A stretch of DNA of 32,356 nt from Acidobacteriota bacterium (GTDB taxonomy: Bacteria; Acidobacteriota; Vicinamibacteria; Marinacidobacterales; SMYC01), in NCBI GenBank assembly GCA_004356105.1, contig SMYC01000108.1:1-32356 (forward strand). Reading direction: 5' to 3'. This document shows positions 14,645 through 22,142 of the stretch, piece by piece. Position numbers and translations under genes: made by a program. The notes under the pieces are model-generated. The model was not told the origin of the DNA. It made no database searches and worked only from the letters and a program-made list of their open reading frames with translations. Numbering within the stretch: the first letter of the stretch is position 1; each line of letters starts with the position of its first letter.

Positions 14645-17197
14645 ATGCTCGGCCGGGATGTCGCGATCAAAGTCTTGCCCGATGAATTCGCCCAGGACAC
14701 GGAGAGGCTGAGACGGTTCCAGCGCGAGGCCAAGCTGCTCGCCGCGCTCAACCATCCGAACATCGCTTCGATCTACGGGCTCGAGCAGTCCGATAGCGCG
14801 AATTACCTCGTCCTCGAGCTCGTTCCGGGAGAGACGCTCGCCGCGCGGATAGCACGAGGTCCGATACCGGTAGACGAAGCCCGCGAGATCGCGTCGAAGA
14901 TCGCAGACGCCCTCGAGGCAGCCCATGAACAGGGCATCGTCCACCGCGATCTCAAACCCGCCAACATCATGCTCACGCCGGACGACAAGGTCATCGTGCT
15001 GGACTTCGGTCTCGCCAAGGTGTTCGTCGACGAGACGCCCAACGCCGACAGCTCCATGTCCCCCACCCGCCTTCGCCAAGGCTTCGGCGAGGCAAGCCCA
15101 GATGGTACCCGCGTCGGGGTGATTCTCGGAACGGCTGCCTATATGAGCCCGGAGCAAGCAAAGGGCAAGCATGTGGACAAGCGGACCGACATCTTCGCGT
15201 TCGGCGCCGTGCTGTTTGAGATGTTGACCGGCAAGCGAGCGTTTGCCGGCGAAGACGTATCGGAGACGCTCGCTTACGTTTTGACGAAAGAGCCAGACTG
15301 GAGGGCCCTTCCTGCCGAGACACCCGCCACGCTTCGCCAGGCGCTGCGAGTTTGTCTTACGAAAGATTCGAACCGCCGAGCGCACTGCATCGCCGACGTA
15401 CGACTCGCCATCGATGGTGAGTTCGAGACCACAACGGAGGTTTCCTCCCCGCCGACCGGTTGGCGACCTTCGTGGGCGGTCGCGGCCGCGTTGGCTCTCG
15501 CAGCCGTCACCGGCACGGCGATATGGAATCTGAAGCCGGAAGCTCCGAGACCCGTCGCAAGGGTTTCGATAACGTTGCCCGACGTCTTGCCAGCTTGGGT
15601 TAATCAGGTCATGGCCATCTCCCCTGACGGTACACGAGTTGTGTACAGCGCCAATAACCAACTCTACGTCCGCGCCATGGACCAGATCGAGACGACGGCC
15701 CTTCGAGGCACGGAAGGTGGTCGCACGCCCTTCTTTTCTCCCGACGGTGAGTGGGTCGCATTCTGGAGCCAGGGGACACTCAAGAAAATCCCCATCGGTG
15801 GTGGCGCACCGGTGAGCCTATGCGACGGGCAGGGTCGTTGGGGAGCGCGGTGGGGAGCCGACGACACGATCGTCTTCGGCCAACGGGGAGTTGGGATTCT
15901 GCGTGTCTCCGCTGACGGGGGAACGCCCGAGGTTCTCGTTCCGGTCGAAGCGGCGGGAGAGGTCATCTATGGACCGCAAGTCTTGCCGGGCGGAAACGCC
16001 GTACTCTTTGCGCTCGGGGACACCAACTCCACATGGGACGAAGCGCAGATCGTCGTGCATTCGCTCGACAACGGCGAGACAAAGGTCCTGGTCGAAGGCG
16101 GTCGAGATGCCCGCTACCTCCCCTCAGGGCACCTCGTCTACGTGCGGGATCAAACGCTCTTCGCGGCGCCGTTCGATGTGGACCGGCTAGAGGTGAGGGG
16201 CGGTTCCGTCGCCGTGGTCGAGGGTGTCATGGGCTATCGTTCGAACTCGGGTGCGGCGCAGTTCAGCGTCTCAGACACTGGGTCGCTAGTGTATGTCTCC
16301 GCCGGAAGGCTGGTGAACCGCGCGCTCGTCTGGGTTGACCGGGACGGAAGAGAAGAGGCGCTGACCGCAGAGCCTCGAATGTACGCCTTCCCGCGTATCT
16401 CACCCGATGGGAGTCAGGTCGCCATCGATGTGCGCGACCGAGAGCTGGACATCTGGATCTGGCATTTCTCCCGGGAGACGCTAACGCGGCTCACGTTCGG
16501 CCCTGGTGTCGAAAATCATCCAACGTGGACGCCCGACGGGCGGCAAGTCGCGTTCTCACCCGAACAATACGGGATTTACAGGAAGTCGGCCGATGGCACC
16601 GGTTCGGTTAAGCAACTGACCGAAGAGATGAGAACGGGCCCGTACGCATTCAGCCCCGACGGCGACCGGTTGGTGATTAGCCTGAGAGATCCGGGCGGGA
16701 GTTGGGGCATCGGAGTGCTTTCGCAAGACGGAACCGTGGAGACGCTTCTTTCAACCGAGTACAACGAGAGGAACGCGGAGCTCTCACCCGACGGCGACTT
16801 CCTCGCCTACGAGTCGGACGAATCAGGCCGGTACGAGATCTACATCCGTCCTTTTCCGAACGTTGAGGATGGGCGGTGGCCGGTCTCGTCAAGCGGCGGC
16901 ACACAAGCGCTGTGGTCGCGGGATGGACAGGAGTTGTTCTACCTTGCTCCAGGCGGAGAGCTGATGGCAACGCGCGTTCGAACAGAGCCCAGCTTCACTT
17001 CCGGTAAAGCCGAAGTAGTCTTCGCGGAAGGCATCTACTACACCAACCCGTTGATGCGCACGTACGATATATCTCCCGATGGCGAGCGCTTCCTGATGAT
17101 CAAGGAAGTGAAACCTGACGGAGCTTCGTGGACGGAGCTCTTGCTCGTTCAGAATTGGTTCGAAGAGCTCGAACGTCTCGTTCCGACGGAGAATTGA
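14645..17197 (+). CDS. Ser/Thr kinase-propeller protein lacking the glycine loop (copy K6)
   Basis: 850 aa, one open frame. The kinase domain begins at MLGRDVAIKVLPDEF (Lys9), so the first about 40 residues with the ATP-binding glycine loop are missing. HRD is at 100-102, Asn107 in DLKPAN, DFG at 120-122, then GTAAYMSPEQAKG and RTDIFAFG are intact. An activation-loop insert RLRQGFGEAS occupies 142-151. A transmembrane helix is at about 276-294 (SWAVAAALALAAVTGTAIW), followed by PD40/TolB-like propeller repeats (SPDGTRVVYS, SPDGEWVAFW, SPDGSQVAID) and the terminus NWFEELERLVPTEN. No promoter of the family type precedes it; the vapBC insertion separates it from the orphan promoter at 13601. Catalysis is doubtful, and the propeller could still fold. 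Confidence 0.85.
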   Translation: MLGRDVAIKVLPDEFAQDTERLRRFQREAKLLAALNHPNIASIYGLEQSDSANYLVLELVPGETLAARIARGPIPVDEAREIASKIADALEAAHEQGIVHRDLKPANIMLTPDDKVIVLDFGLAKVFVDETPNADSSMSPTRLRQGFGEASPDGTRVGVILGTAAYMSPEQAKGKHVDKRTDIFAFGAVLFEMLTGKRAFAGEDVSETLAYVLTKEPDWRALPAETPATLRQALRVCLTKDSNRRAHCIADVRLAIDGEFETTTEVSSPPTGWRPSWAVAAALALAAVTGTAIWNLKPEAPRPVARVSITLPDVLPAWVNQVMAISPDGTRVVYSANNQLYVRAMDQIETTALRGTEGGRTPFFSPDGEWVAFWSQGTLKKIPIGGGAPVSLCDGQGRWGARWGADDTIVFGQRGVGILRVSADGGTPEVLVPVEAAGEVIYGPQVLPGGNAVLFALGDTNSTWDEAQIVVHSLDNGETKVLVEGGRDARYLPSGHLVYVRDQTLFAAPFDVDRLEVRGGSVAVVEGVMGYRSNSGAAQFSVSDTGSLVYVSAGRLVNRALVWVDRDGREEALTAEPRMYAFPRISPDGSQVAIDVRDRELDIWIWHFSRETLTRLTFGPGVENHPTWTPDGRQVAFSPEQYGIYRKSADGTGSVKQLTEEMRTGPYAFSPDGDRLVISLRDPGGSWGIGVLSQDGTVETLLSTEYNERNAELSPDGDFLAYESDESGRYEIYIRPFPNVEDGRWPVSSSGGTQALWSRDGQELFYLAPGGELMATRVRTEPSFTSGKAEVVFAEGIYYTNPLMRTYDISPDGERFLMIKEVKPDGASWTELLLVQNWFEELERLVPTEN

Positions 17198-17222
17198 AAC
17201 GACGACTATCTGCTCCCTCCCG

Positions 17223-17246
17223 CGCATCTCGTTTGAACGAGATGCG
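17223..17246. repeat. Kinase-array palindrome, copy R7 (24 bp)
   Basis: CGCATCTCGTT-TG-AACGAGATGCG, 25 nt after the K6 stop and only 4 bp before the -35 element of the next kinase. It is the longest copy. It can form a stable hairpin but has no T-run, so terminator function for K6 is uncertain. Confidence 0.85.
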
Positions 17247-17250
17247 CCAG

Positions 17251-17279
17251 TTGCCCACGGACCGTCACCGTCCTAAGAT
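17251..17279 (+). promoter_or_regulatory. Promoter of kinase K7
   Basis: TTGCCC (17251-17256), 17-bp spacer, TAAGAT (17274-17279), then 10 nt to the ATG at 17290. No Shine-Dalgarno sequence. A predicted transcript start would fall about 3-4 nt before the ATG. Confidence 0.65.
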
Positions 17280-17289
17280 CATCGACGCC

Positions 17290-18221
17290 ATGTCACTCGC
17301 AACCGGCCAAAGACTCGCCCACTACGAGATCCTGGAGCCCATCGGCAAAGGCGGGATGGGTGAAGTCTATCGGGCAAGAGACACAAAGCTCGGCCGGGAT
17401 GTCGCGATCAAAGTCTTGACCGATGAGCTCGCCCAGGACACGGAGAGGCTGAGACGGTTCCAGCGCGAGGCGAAAGTCCTTGCCTCCCTCAACCACCCGA
17501 ACATCGCTTCGATCTACGGGCTGGAGCAGTCCGATAGCAGGCATTATCTCGTTCTCGAGCTCGTTCCGGGAGAGACGCTCGCCGCACGGATAGCTCGCGG
17601 TCCCATCCCCGCGGACGAAGCGCTCGAAATTGCGTCGAAGATCGCGGACGCCCTCGATGCAGCCCAGATGCGTTCAGCCCCGACGGTGACCGCTTGGTGT
17701 TTCGCCAGACCGAGCCCGGCGCAGGTGTGGGCCTCGGAGTGCTTTCGCGCGACGGCTCCTCGGAGACACTTCTTTCAACCGAGTACAACCATACGAACGC
17801 AGAGATCTCACCCGACGGCGGCTTCCTCGCCTACCAGTCGAACGAATCAGGCCGGGGGGAGATCTACGTTCGGCCGTTTCCGAACGTTGAGGATGGGCGG
17901 TGGCAGATCTCGGCAGACGGTGGCTCACAACCGCTGTGGGCACGGGATGGGCAGGAGTTGTTCTATCGAGCTCCAGGCGGAGAGCTGGTGGCAACCCCCG
18001 TTCGAACAGCTCCCAGCTTCACTTTCGGTAAAGCCGAAGTGCTCTTCGAGGGAGGCATCTATGTGAGATCCTCGCCCGGCCGAAGCTACGATCTCTCTCC
18101 CGATGGCAAGCGCTTCCTAATGATCAAGGAAGTGAACCTTGACGGGGCTTCGCTGACGGAGCTCATACTCGTCCAGAATTGGTTCGAAGAGCTCGAACGT
18201 CTCGTTCCGACAGAGAACTGA
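17290..18221 (+). pseudogene. Ser/Thr kinase-propeller gene with 1.7-kb internal deletion (copy K7)
   Basis: Begins with a perfect N-terminus (MSLATGQRLAHYEILEPIGK then GGMGEVYRARDTKLGRDVAI, complete glycine loop and VAIK lysine) and runs to EIASKIADALDAAQ. At about 17667 it jumps, out of frame, into the propeller (FSPDGDRLVFRQTEPGAG), so the catalytic loop, DFG, transmembrane helix and most blades are gone. The distal propeller and terminus NWFEELERLVPTEN are intact in the second frame, ending at 18221. The first frame closes at 18066. It retains a good promoter, so a truncated N-lobe protein could be made. Confidence 0.9.
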
Positions 18222-18249
18222 AACGACGGCTCTCCGATCCCTCCAGCGC

Positions 18250-18267
18250 ATCTCGTTTGAACGAGAT
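18250..18267. repeat. Kinase-array palindrome, copy R8
   Basis: ATCTCGTT-TG-AACGAGAT, 28 nt after the K7 stop and 22 bp before the -35 element of the next kinase promoter. Confidence 0.85.
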
Positions 18268-18289
18268 CTCCCGAACCGCGGCGCGCCAG

Positions 18290-18330
18290 TTGCCCACAGA
18301 CCTCCCCCGTCTTAAGCTTAAGCTTAAGAT
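18290..18330 (+). promoter_or_regulatory. Kinase promoter with expanded CTTAAG hexamer
   Basis: TTGCCC (18290-18295) is followed at 17 bp by TAAGCT (18313-18318). The segment CTTAAG is present three times in tandem (18311-18328), against once at 13622 and 17273 region, so the consensus-like TAAGAT is displaced to 18325-18330 (29-bp spacing). The expansion probably weakens or shifts the promoter. Confidence 0.55.
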
Positions 18331-18340
18331 CGTCGACGCG

Positions 18341-19175
18341 ATGTCGCGATCAAAGTCTTGCCCGATGAGTTTGCGCAGGACACGGAGCGGCTCAGGCGAT
18401 TCCAGCGCGAGACGAAAGTCCTTGCATCCCTCAACCATCCGAATATCGCTTCGATCTACGGACTGGAGCAGTCCGATAGCGCGAATTACCTCGTCCTCGA
18501 GCTCGTTCCGGGAGAGACGCTCGCCGCGCGGATAGCACGCGGTCCCATCCCCGCGGACGAAGCACTCGACATCGCGTCAAAAGTCGCCGAGGCCCTCGAA
18601 GCGGCCCACGAACGAGACATCGTCCATCGCGACCTCAAGCCCGCTAACATCATGCTCACGCCGGCTGGCAACGTCATCGTGCTGGACTTCGGACTCGCCA
18701 AGGCCTTCGTAGACGAGACACCCGATGCCGACAGCTCGATGTCACCCACCCGCCTTCACCAAGGCTTCGGCGAGGCAGGCGCAGAGGCGACTAGGGTTGG
18801 GGTGATTCTCGGAACGGCTGCGTATATGAGCCCGGAGCAAGCGAAGGGCGAACAGGTGGACCGACATCTTCGCATTCGGCGCTGTGTTGTTCGAGATGTT
18901 GACCGGCAAGCGGGCGTTTGCAGGTGAGGACGTATCCGACCCGACACGCTCGCTCGCTTTTTGACGAAAGAGCCGGAGTGGAAGACGCTTCCCGCCGAGA
19001 CGCCCAAAGCGCTTCGCCAGGCACTGCGACTCTGTCTCAAGAAGGACTCGAAGCGGGCGGTCGAGGCGACGGGAGAGCTCATCTATGGACCGCAGGTCCT
19101 GCCGAGTGGAAACGCTGTGCTCTTTACCCTCGGGGACGGCTCAAGCTGGGACGATGCGCAAATCGTGACTGCATT
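18341..19175 (+). pseudogene. Ser/Thr kinase gene, truncated and frameshifted (copy K8)
   Basis: The start ATGTC is joined directly to GCGATCAAAGTC, the VAIK codons, by loss of the glycine-loop region. From 18358 the frame reads MPDEFAQDTERLRRFQRETK through IVHRDLKPANIML, VLDFGLAKAF, the insert RLHQGFGEAG and GTAAYMSPEQAKGEQVD. Five bases are then missing (near 18860), shifting RTDIFAFGAVLFEMLTGKRA to another frame. From 18961 it reads EPEWKTLPAETPKALRQALR and CLKKDSKR, then jumps over the transmembrane region into propeller ELIYGPQVLPSGNAVLFTLG. It breaks off near 19175, where a toxin-antitoxin-like pair begins. Confidence 0.88.
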
Positions 19176-19248
19176 GTCTTCTATTGCCGACTTTGAGTTG
19201 CCATCGTCTGCGAGACACGGGCGGTGTGTCGAGGTACAATCGAGGTAC

Positions 19249-19530
19249 ATGAGGGTTCGGTTCTATGTCGACCCAGCCACGGGCCGTGCCCATATTTATG
19301 ATCATGATGTGTCCGAAGAGGAAGTTGAGGAGGTGCTTGAGTCGCCGGGTGAGGATCGTCCGGGTAGAGAGGACTCGCGAGTGGCCATCGGGCAAACTGA
19401 GGCCGGTCGCTACCTCCGGGTCATCTACAGTCCGGACCCTGAGCCCGACAGCGTCTTTGTGATCACCGCATACGAGCTCAAGGGCAAGCCACTTCTGGCA
19501 TATCGGAGACGTCAAAGGAAGAGCCGATGA
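19249..19530 (+). CDS. DUF4258/RelE-like small protein, probable toxin
   Basis: 93 aa from the ATG at 19249 (GAGGTAC repeated just upstream). The sequence VRFYVDPATGRAHIYDHDVS, EEEVEEVLESPGEDRPGRED, IGQTEAGRYLRVIYSPD and VFVITAYELKGKPLLAYRRR fits the DUF4258-type compact beta fold: a DHDVSEEEVEEVL helix, an 'R.A.G.T..GRYLRVIY' strand pair and a terminal '..AY.L..K....YRRR' strand. It overlaps the following gene by 4 nt, as toxin-antitoxin pairs do. The same frame extends upstream through kinase remnant K8, which is not part of this gene. The toxin role is inference. Confidence 0.75.
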   Translation: MRVRFYVDPATGRAHIYDHDVSEEEVEEVLESPGEDRPGREDSRVAIGQTEAGRYLRVIYSPDPEPDSVFVITAYELKGKPLLAYRRRQRKSR

Positions 19531-19733
19531 AAGAAAGCGAATTCCCGCCGGGCTGGGACGAGGCTCGGGTTCGGAGAGTGCTTGCGCACTATGAGGGGCA
19601 GAGCGAGGAGGAAGCAGTCGCTGAAGATGAAGCCGCCTACGAAAGTTCAACGCAAACTTTCGTCGAGATCCCGAACGAGCTTCTGCCTGCTGTTCGCGAA
19701 CTCATTGCCAAGCACGAGGGCGGCGGAGACTAG
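19527..19733 (+). CDS. Small acidic partner of the DUF4258-like protein, probable antitoxin
   Basis: 68 aa, acidic: MKESEFPPGWDEARVRRVLA, then EEEAVAEDEAAYE, and VEIPNELLPAVRELIAKHEG. The arrangement (WDE.RV..VL.HYE, acidic middle, 'P.EL.PAVRELIA') resembles small proteins commonly encoded beside DUF4258-like genes. The start overlaps the upstream stop as ATGA and follows AGGAAG. It presumably neutralises the 19249 product; no DNA-binding motif is obvious. Confidence 0.72.
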   Translation: MKESEFPPGWDEARVRRVLAHYEGQSEEEAVAEDEAAYESSTQTFVEIPNELLPAVRELIAKHEGGGD

Positions 19734-20551
19734 CTCCGTCCACTCGGGCAAGCCACGTAAGACCATCCTTCGCCTGTGTGAAGGAGTTGGAGCGGACGGC
19801 ACCGAGACTTCGGAGAGCATGAGTTATTCTGAAACGGTAAAGGCTTGCCTTACGAGGTTCGGGGAGGTGTGGCGCTGCATGCGTCGGAGCTCTGGACGTT
19901 TGTTCAGGACATGCGCGCCTTGAGCTCGCCTCCTTCGGTACCCGGCTACATCAGTTCCGCATCGAATTGAAGGGCTGCAAGCTCTTGGACAAAGATCGGT
20001 TCAAGTGGGCGGCCCAGGAGTCGCCGATGTCCGCCGAGGCCACAAACACTGTCGTGGCTTATCAAGCCGGACACGTACGAGTCAAAGGAGTACGTAAGTG
20101 TCCAAACAGTGGCCGACGGGGCACTAAATAGGCGCCCCAGATCCAAAGCTCGCCGAAGCAGCACGTCACGAAGAGCAGGCTCTCGTCTCGCTGAACTGGA
20201 CCTCCTTCTCCGGAGCGGAGCTCGACTCCCGTGGGTCACACCGCGGTCGGAGACGTCGTGTCGCCTAGACACCAGGCGGCAGTGAGGTCGATGAAGCCTG
20301 GGGAAGAAACACGGCCGGAACGAGATTACGGGAGATGGGAACCGACGATTCCTCTGATACGTCTTGCTGGCCATGCCGAGACGGCAAGCCCAAGGAAAGG
20401 CAAGAGGATTCGTGTTCGAATTTACGACCCTCGGTCTTTTTCTAAGGGCGCTCCACCTCTGCGATAGCCCCTTCAAAGTCTTCCCAGGCCGGGCGTGCTG
20501 TCCCCTGATTGTCCCCGCTATCCATTTTCACGTCTTTTGTCTATCGTTTAA
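19734..20551. other. Intergenic stretch with no recognised gene
   Basis: About 820 bp. Several open frames on both strands (for example 19946-20476 minus, 20231-20467 plus) have Arg/Ser/Pro-rich, low-credibility translations. A short plus-strand reading near 19870-20090 (ELWTFVQDMRALELASFGTR across a frame change) looks protein-like but matches no family I know. It is probably decayed genes or insertion remnants. Confidence 0.4.
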
Positions 20552-20947
20552 CTAGCTTGGTTCCAACCGTTTAAGGCATATCAAGTGCTCTTCGACGATC
20601 TCGCCCTCGATGAGGTGGCGCTGCAGGATCTGCTCGAGAACGTCGGGAGCACACCCTCCGTACCACGCCCCTTCCGGATAGACCACCGCAATCGGACCGC
20701 CCTCACAGATACGCAGGCAATTAGCCTTGGTGCGCGCGACGCCTCCTGCTTCGGATAGTCCGAGCTCTTTCAAGCGTTTCTTGAGATAAGACCACGCCTC
20801 GAGCGAGGCCTCTTTCTCACAGCACTTGGGTTTCGTCTGGTCACAACAAAGGAAAATGTGGCGACGGGCCGAGGGGATGCCGACTGCGCTCGCGGCGAGC
20901 TGTCGCCTTTCTCGTACTTCTACGTTGGCATCGGCATCATCAGTCAT
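20552..20947 (-). CDS. Thioredoxin-like [2Fe-2S] ferredoxin
   Basis: 131 aa soluble electron carrier. [14 protein letters not shown] (Cys34/35 and Cys42/43) and [20 protein letters not shown] (Cys77, Cys81) supply the four cluster ligands in the order of the thioredoxin-like 2Fe-2S family; [18 protein letters not shown] is the usual end. The N-terminal about 28 residues are an extra, probably unstructured, segment. It lies 22 nt downstream of the DUF72 gene on the same strand, so the two may be co-transcribed. The electron partner is not indicated. Confidence 0.9.
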   Translation of the reverse strand: MTDDADANVEVRERRQLAASAVGIPSARRHIFLCCDQTKPKCCEKEASLEAWSYLKKRLKELGLSEAGGVARTKANCLRICEGGPIAVVYPEGAWYGGCAPDVLEQILQRHLIEGEIVEEHLICLKRLEPS

Positions 20948-20969
20948 CTAAGCGAGAGCATAGCGTAAT

Positions 20970-21763
20970 TCAACCGGTGCGCGCTTCGATCGCTCGAGTT
21001 GCCTTCCTCGAGCGCTGTAAGAGCTTCGCTAGCATTTGCGCGTTCACAACAGCATGACCTACGCGGTGATTGTTGAAGAACACGAACGTCTCGCGCGTAT
21101 GCCGCGCGATCTCCCGGATACGCGGGAGCCAGGAAAGAAGCTCTCGCTGCCGATAGCGATAATCGTAGCGGCGCCCGTCACGGGCCCACCAAGAACCGAC
21201 ATTGCGCCCGTGAAACCGCACATAGCCAAGCTCGCTCGTTACCATCACCGAGGGGCGCGCGTAGCCGCCTATCAGCGGCGCATCGAAAGTCGCCAAACCA
21301 ATCTCCCAGCCTCTCACGAAGTCCAACGTTTGCCGTTCGAACCACGTTGCGTTTCGGAGCTCGACGACGGGCGGCAGTTCGAGTGCCCCGCGCAGCCGGC
21401 ACGAGTAAGCGCGGTTATGGGGATGGTTCACGAAGGAGAACGGAAATTGCGCAAGCACTGCCGCGAGCCGAGTCGAGGAGGGCCTCATTGCGGCGGCGAA
21501 ACGGCGCGCGACACTCAGATCGGGCTCGCGCTCATGGGTCAGACGACGGTGCAGCTTGGCCGTGAAGCGAAAAGACTCTGGGACCTCGCACAAGGCGCTC
21601 GATGCGGCGAGCCGACGGCAAATCGAAGGAACGTATGCGTGAGCTCGCAACAGGAAAAGCTCGATGCCCAATGCTTCAAGAAAGCCGTGTAGCAGAGTCC
21701 CGAGGGGTAGAACTCCGGGCTCCAGGCGTGGTAGCCGTATCCGCTCGTCCCGACTCGGATCAT
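20970..21763 (-). pseudogene. DUF72 (YecE-like) protein, frameshifted
   Basis: The N-terminus MIRVGTSGYGYHAWSPEFYP from the ATG at 21763 is typical of DUF72 TIM-barrel proteins and continues to ELTHTFLRF. Near 21620 the frame shifts by one base, and the rest (SICRRLAASSALCEVPESFR, FTAKLHRRLTHE, PPVVELRNATWF, YVRFHGRN, ETFVFFNNHRVGHAVVNAQML) is in another frame to the stop at 20970. All family landmarks are present, so one indel separates two good halves. The alternative start at 21776 would give a wrong-frame N-terminus. The family function is unknown. Confidence 0.85.
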
Positions 21764-21837
21764 CGTTGAGACACACTTCCGCCGCTCCTTCGACGTCCTG
21801 TCTTTTAAAAAAATTGAAAAAGTTGAAAAAGTCGAAA

Positions 21838-21857
21838 AAGACCGGGAGCCCGGTCTT
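21838..21857 (-). terminator. Intrinsic terminator for the lexA unit
   Basis: On the minus strand AAGACCGG-GCTC-CCGGTCTT forms an 8-bp stem with a 4-nt loop and is followed by TTTTCGACTTTTTCAAC, a T-rich tail. It begins 12 nt after the stop of the small gene at 21869. The tail is part of a nine-base tandem repeat ([T/C]GAAAAAGT on the plus strand, 21814-21840). Confidence 0.75.
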
Positions 21858-21868
21858 CCCGCGTCGTT

Positions 21869-22120
21869 CTATCGGGCGCGTATCGCCCGGCTGTCCTTTA
21901 CAATTTGTTCTTGAAGACGTTCTCGGTCGCCGAGCTCGGCCTCGAGTCGCGCCAATCGGTCGACGAGCCGATGGCGTGCCGAGACAGCCGCGTTGCCATA
22001 GTGAATCTCGACGGCATGGCCGATGAGCTCGGACACCGAGCGCTCATTCAAAAGAGACAGCCGCTTCAGCTCGCGATAAAGCTCCAGGGGTACCGTGATG
22101 TTCATCGTCGGTTGCCGCAT
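21869..22120 (-). CDS. Small ribbon-helix-helix-like protein downstream of lexA
   Basis: 83 aa from the ATG at 22120 (an internal ATG at 22105 would give 78 aa). MNITVPLELYRELKRLSLLN then ERSVSELIGHAVEIHYG has the strand-helix-helix pattern of CopG/Arc-type proteins. The C-terminal half (RLVDRLARLEAELGDRERLQ) is a heptad-rich helix, probably a coiled coil. It lies 22 nt after the lexA stop and ends just before an intrinsic terminator, so lexA and this gene likely form one SOS-regulated unit. No toxin partner is adjacent. Confidence 0.7.
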   Translation of the reverse strand: MRQPTMNITVPLELYRELKRLSLLNERSVSELIGHAVEIHYGNAAVSARHRLVDRLARLEAELGDRERLQEQIVKDSRAIRAR

Positions 22121-22142
22121 GATCTTGTCGAAGCTCAAACAA

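Noticed and set aside
14606..15661. A long minus-strand open frame opposite the kinase K6 start
   Set aside because: It is the antisense shadow of the kinase domain, with no recognisable protein pattern.
2310..18267. CRISPR-like reading of the repeated palindromes
   Set aside because: Copies are kilobases apart, separated by genes, with no regular spacers and no cas genes.
19946..20476. A minus-strand open frame of 176 codons
   Set aside because: Low-complexity Arg-rich translation without a recognisable motif.
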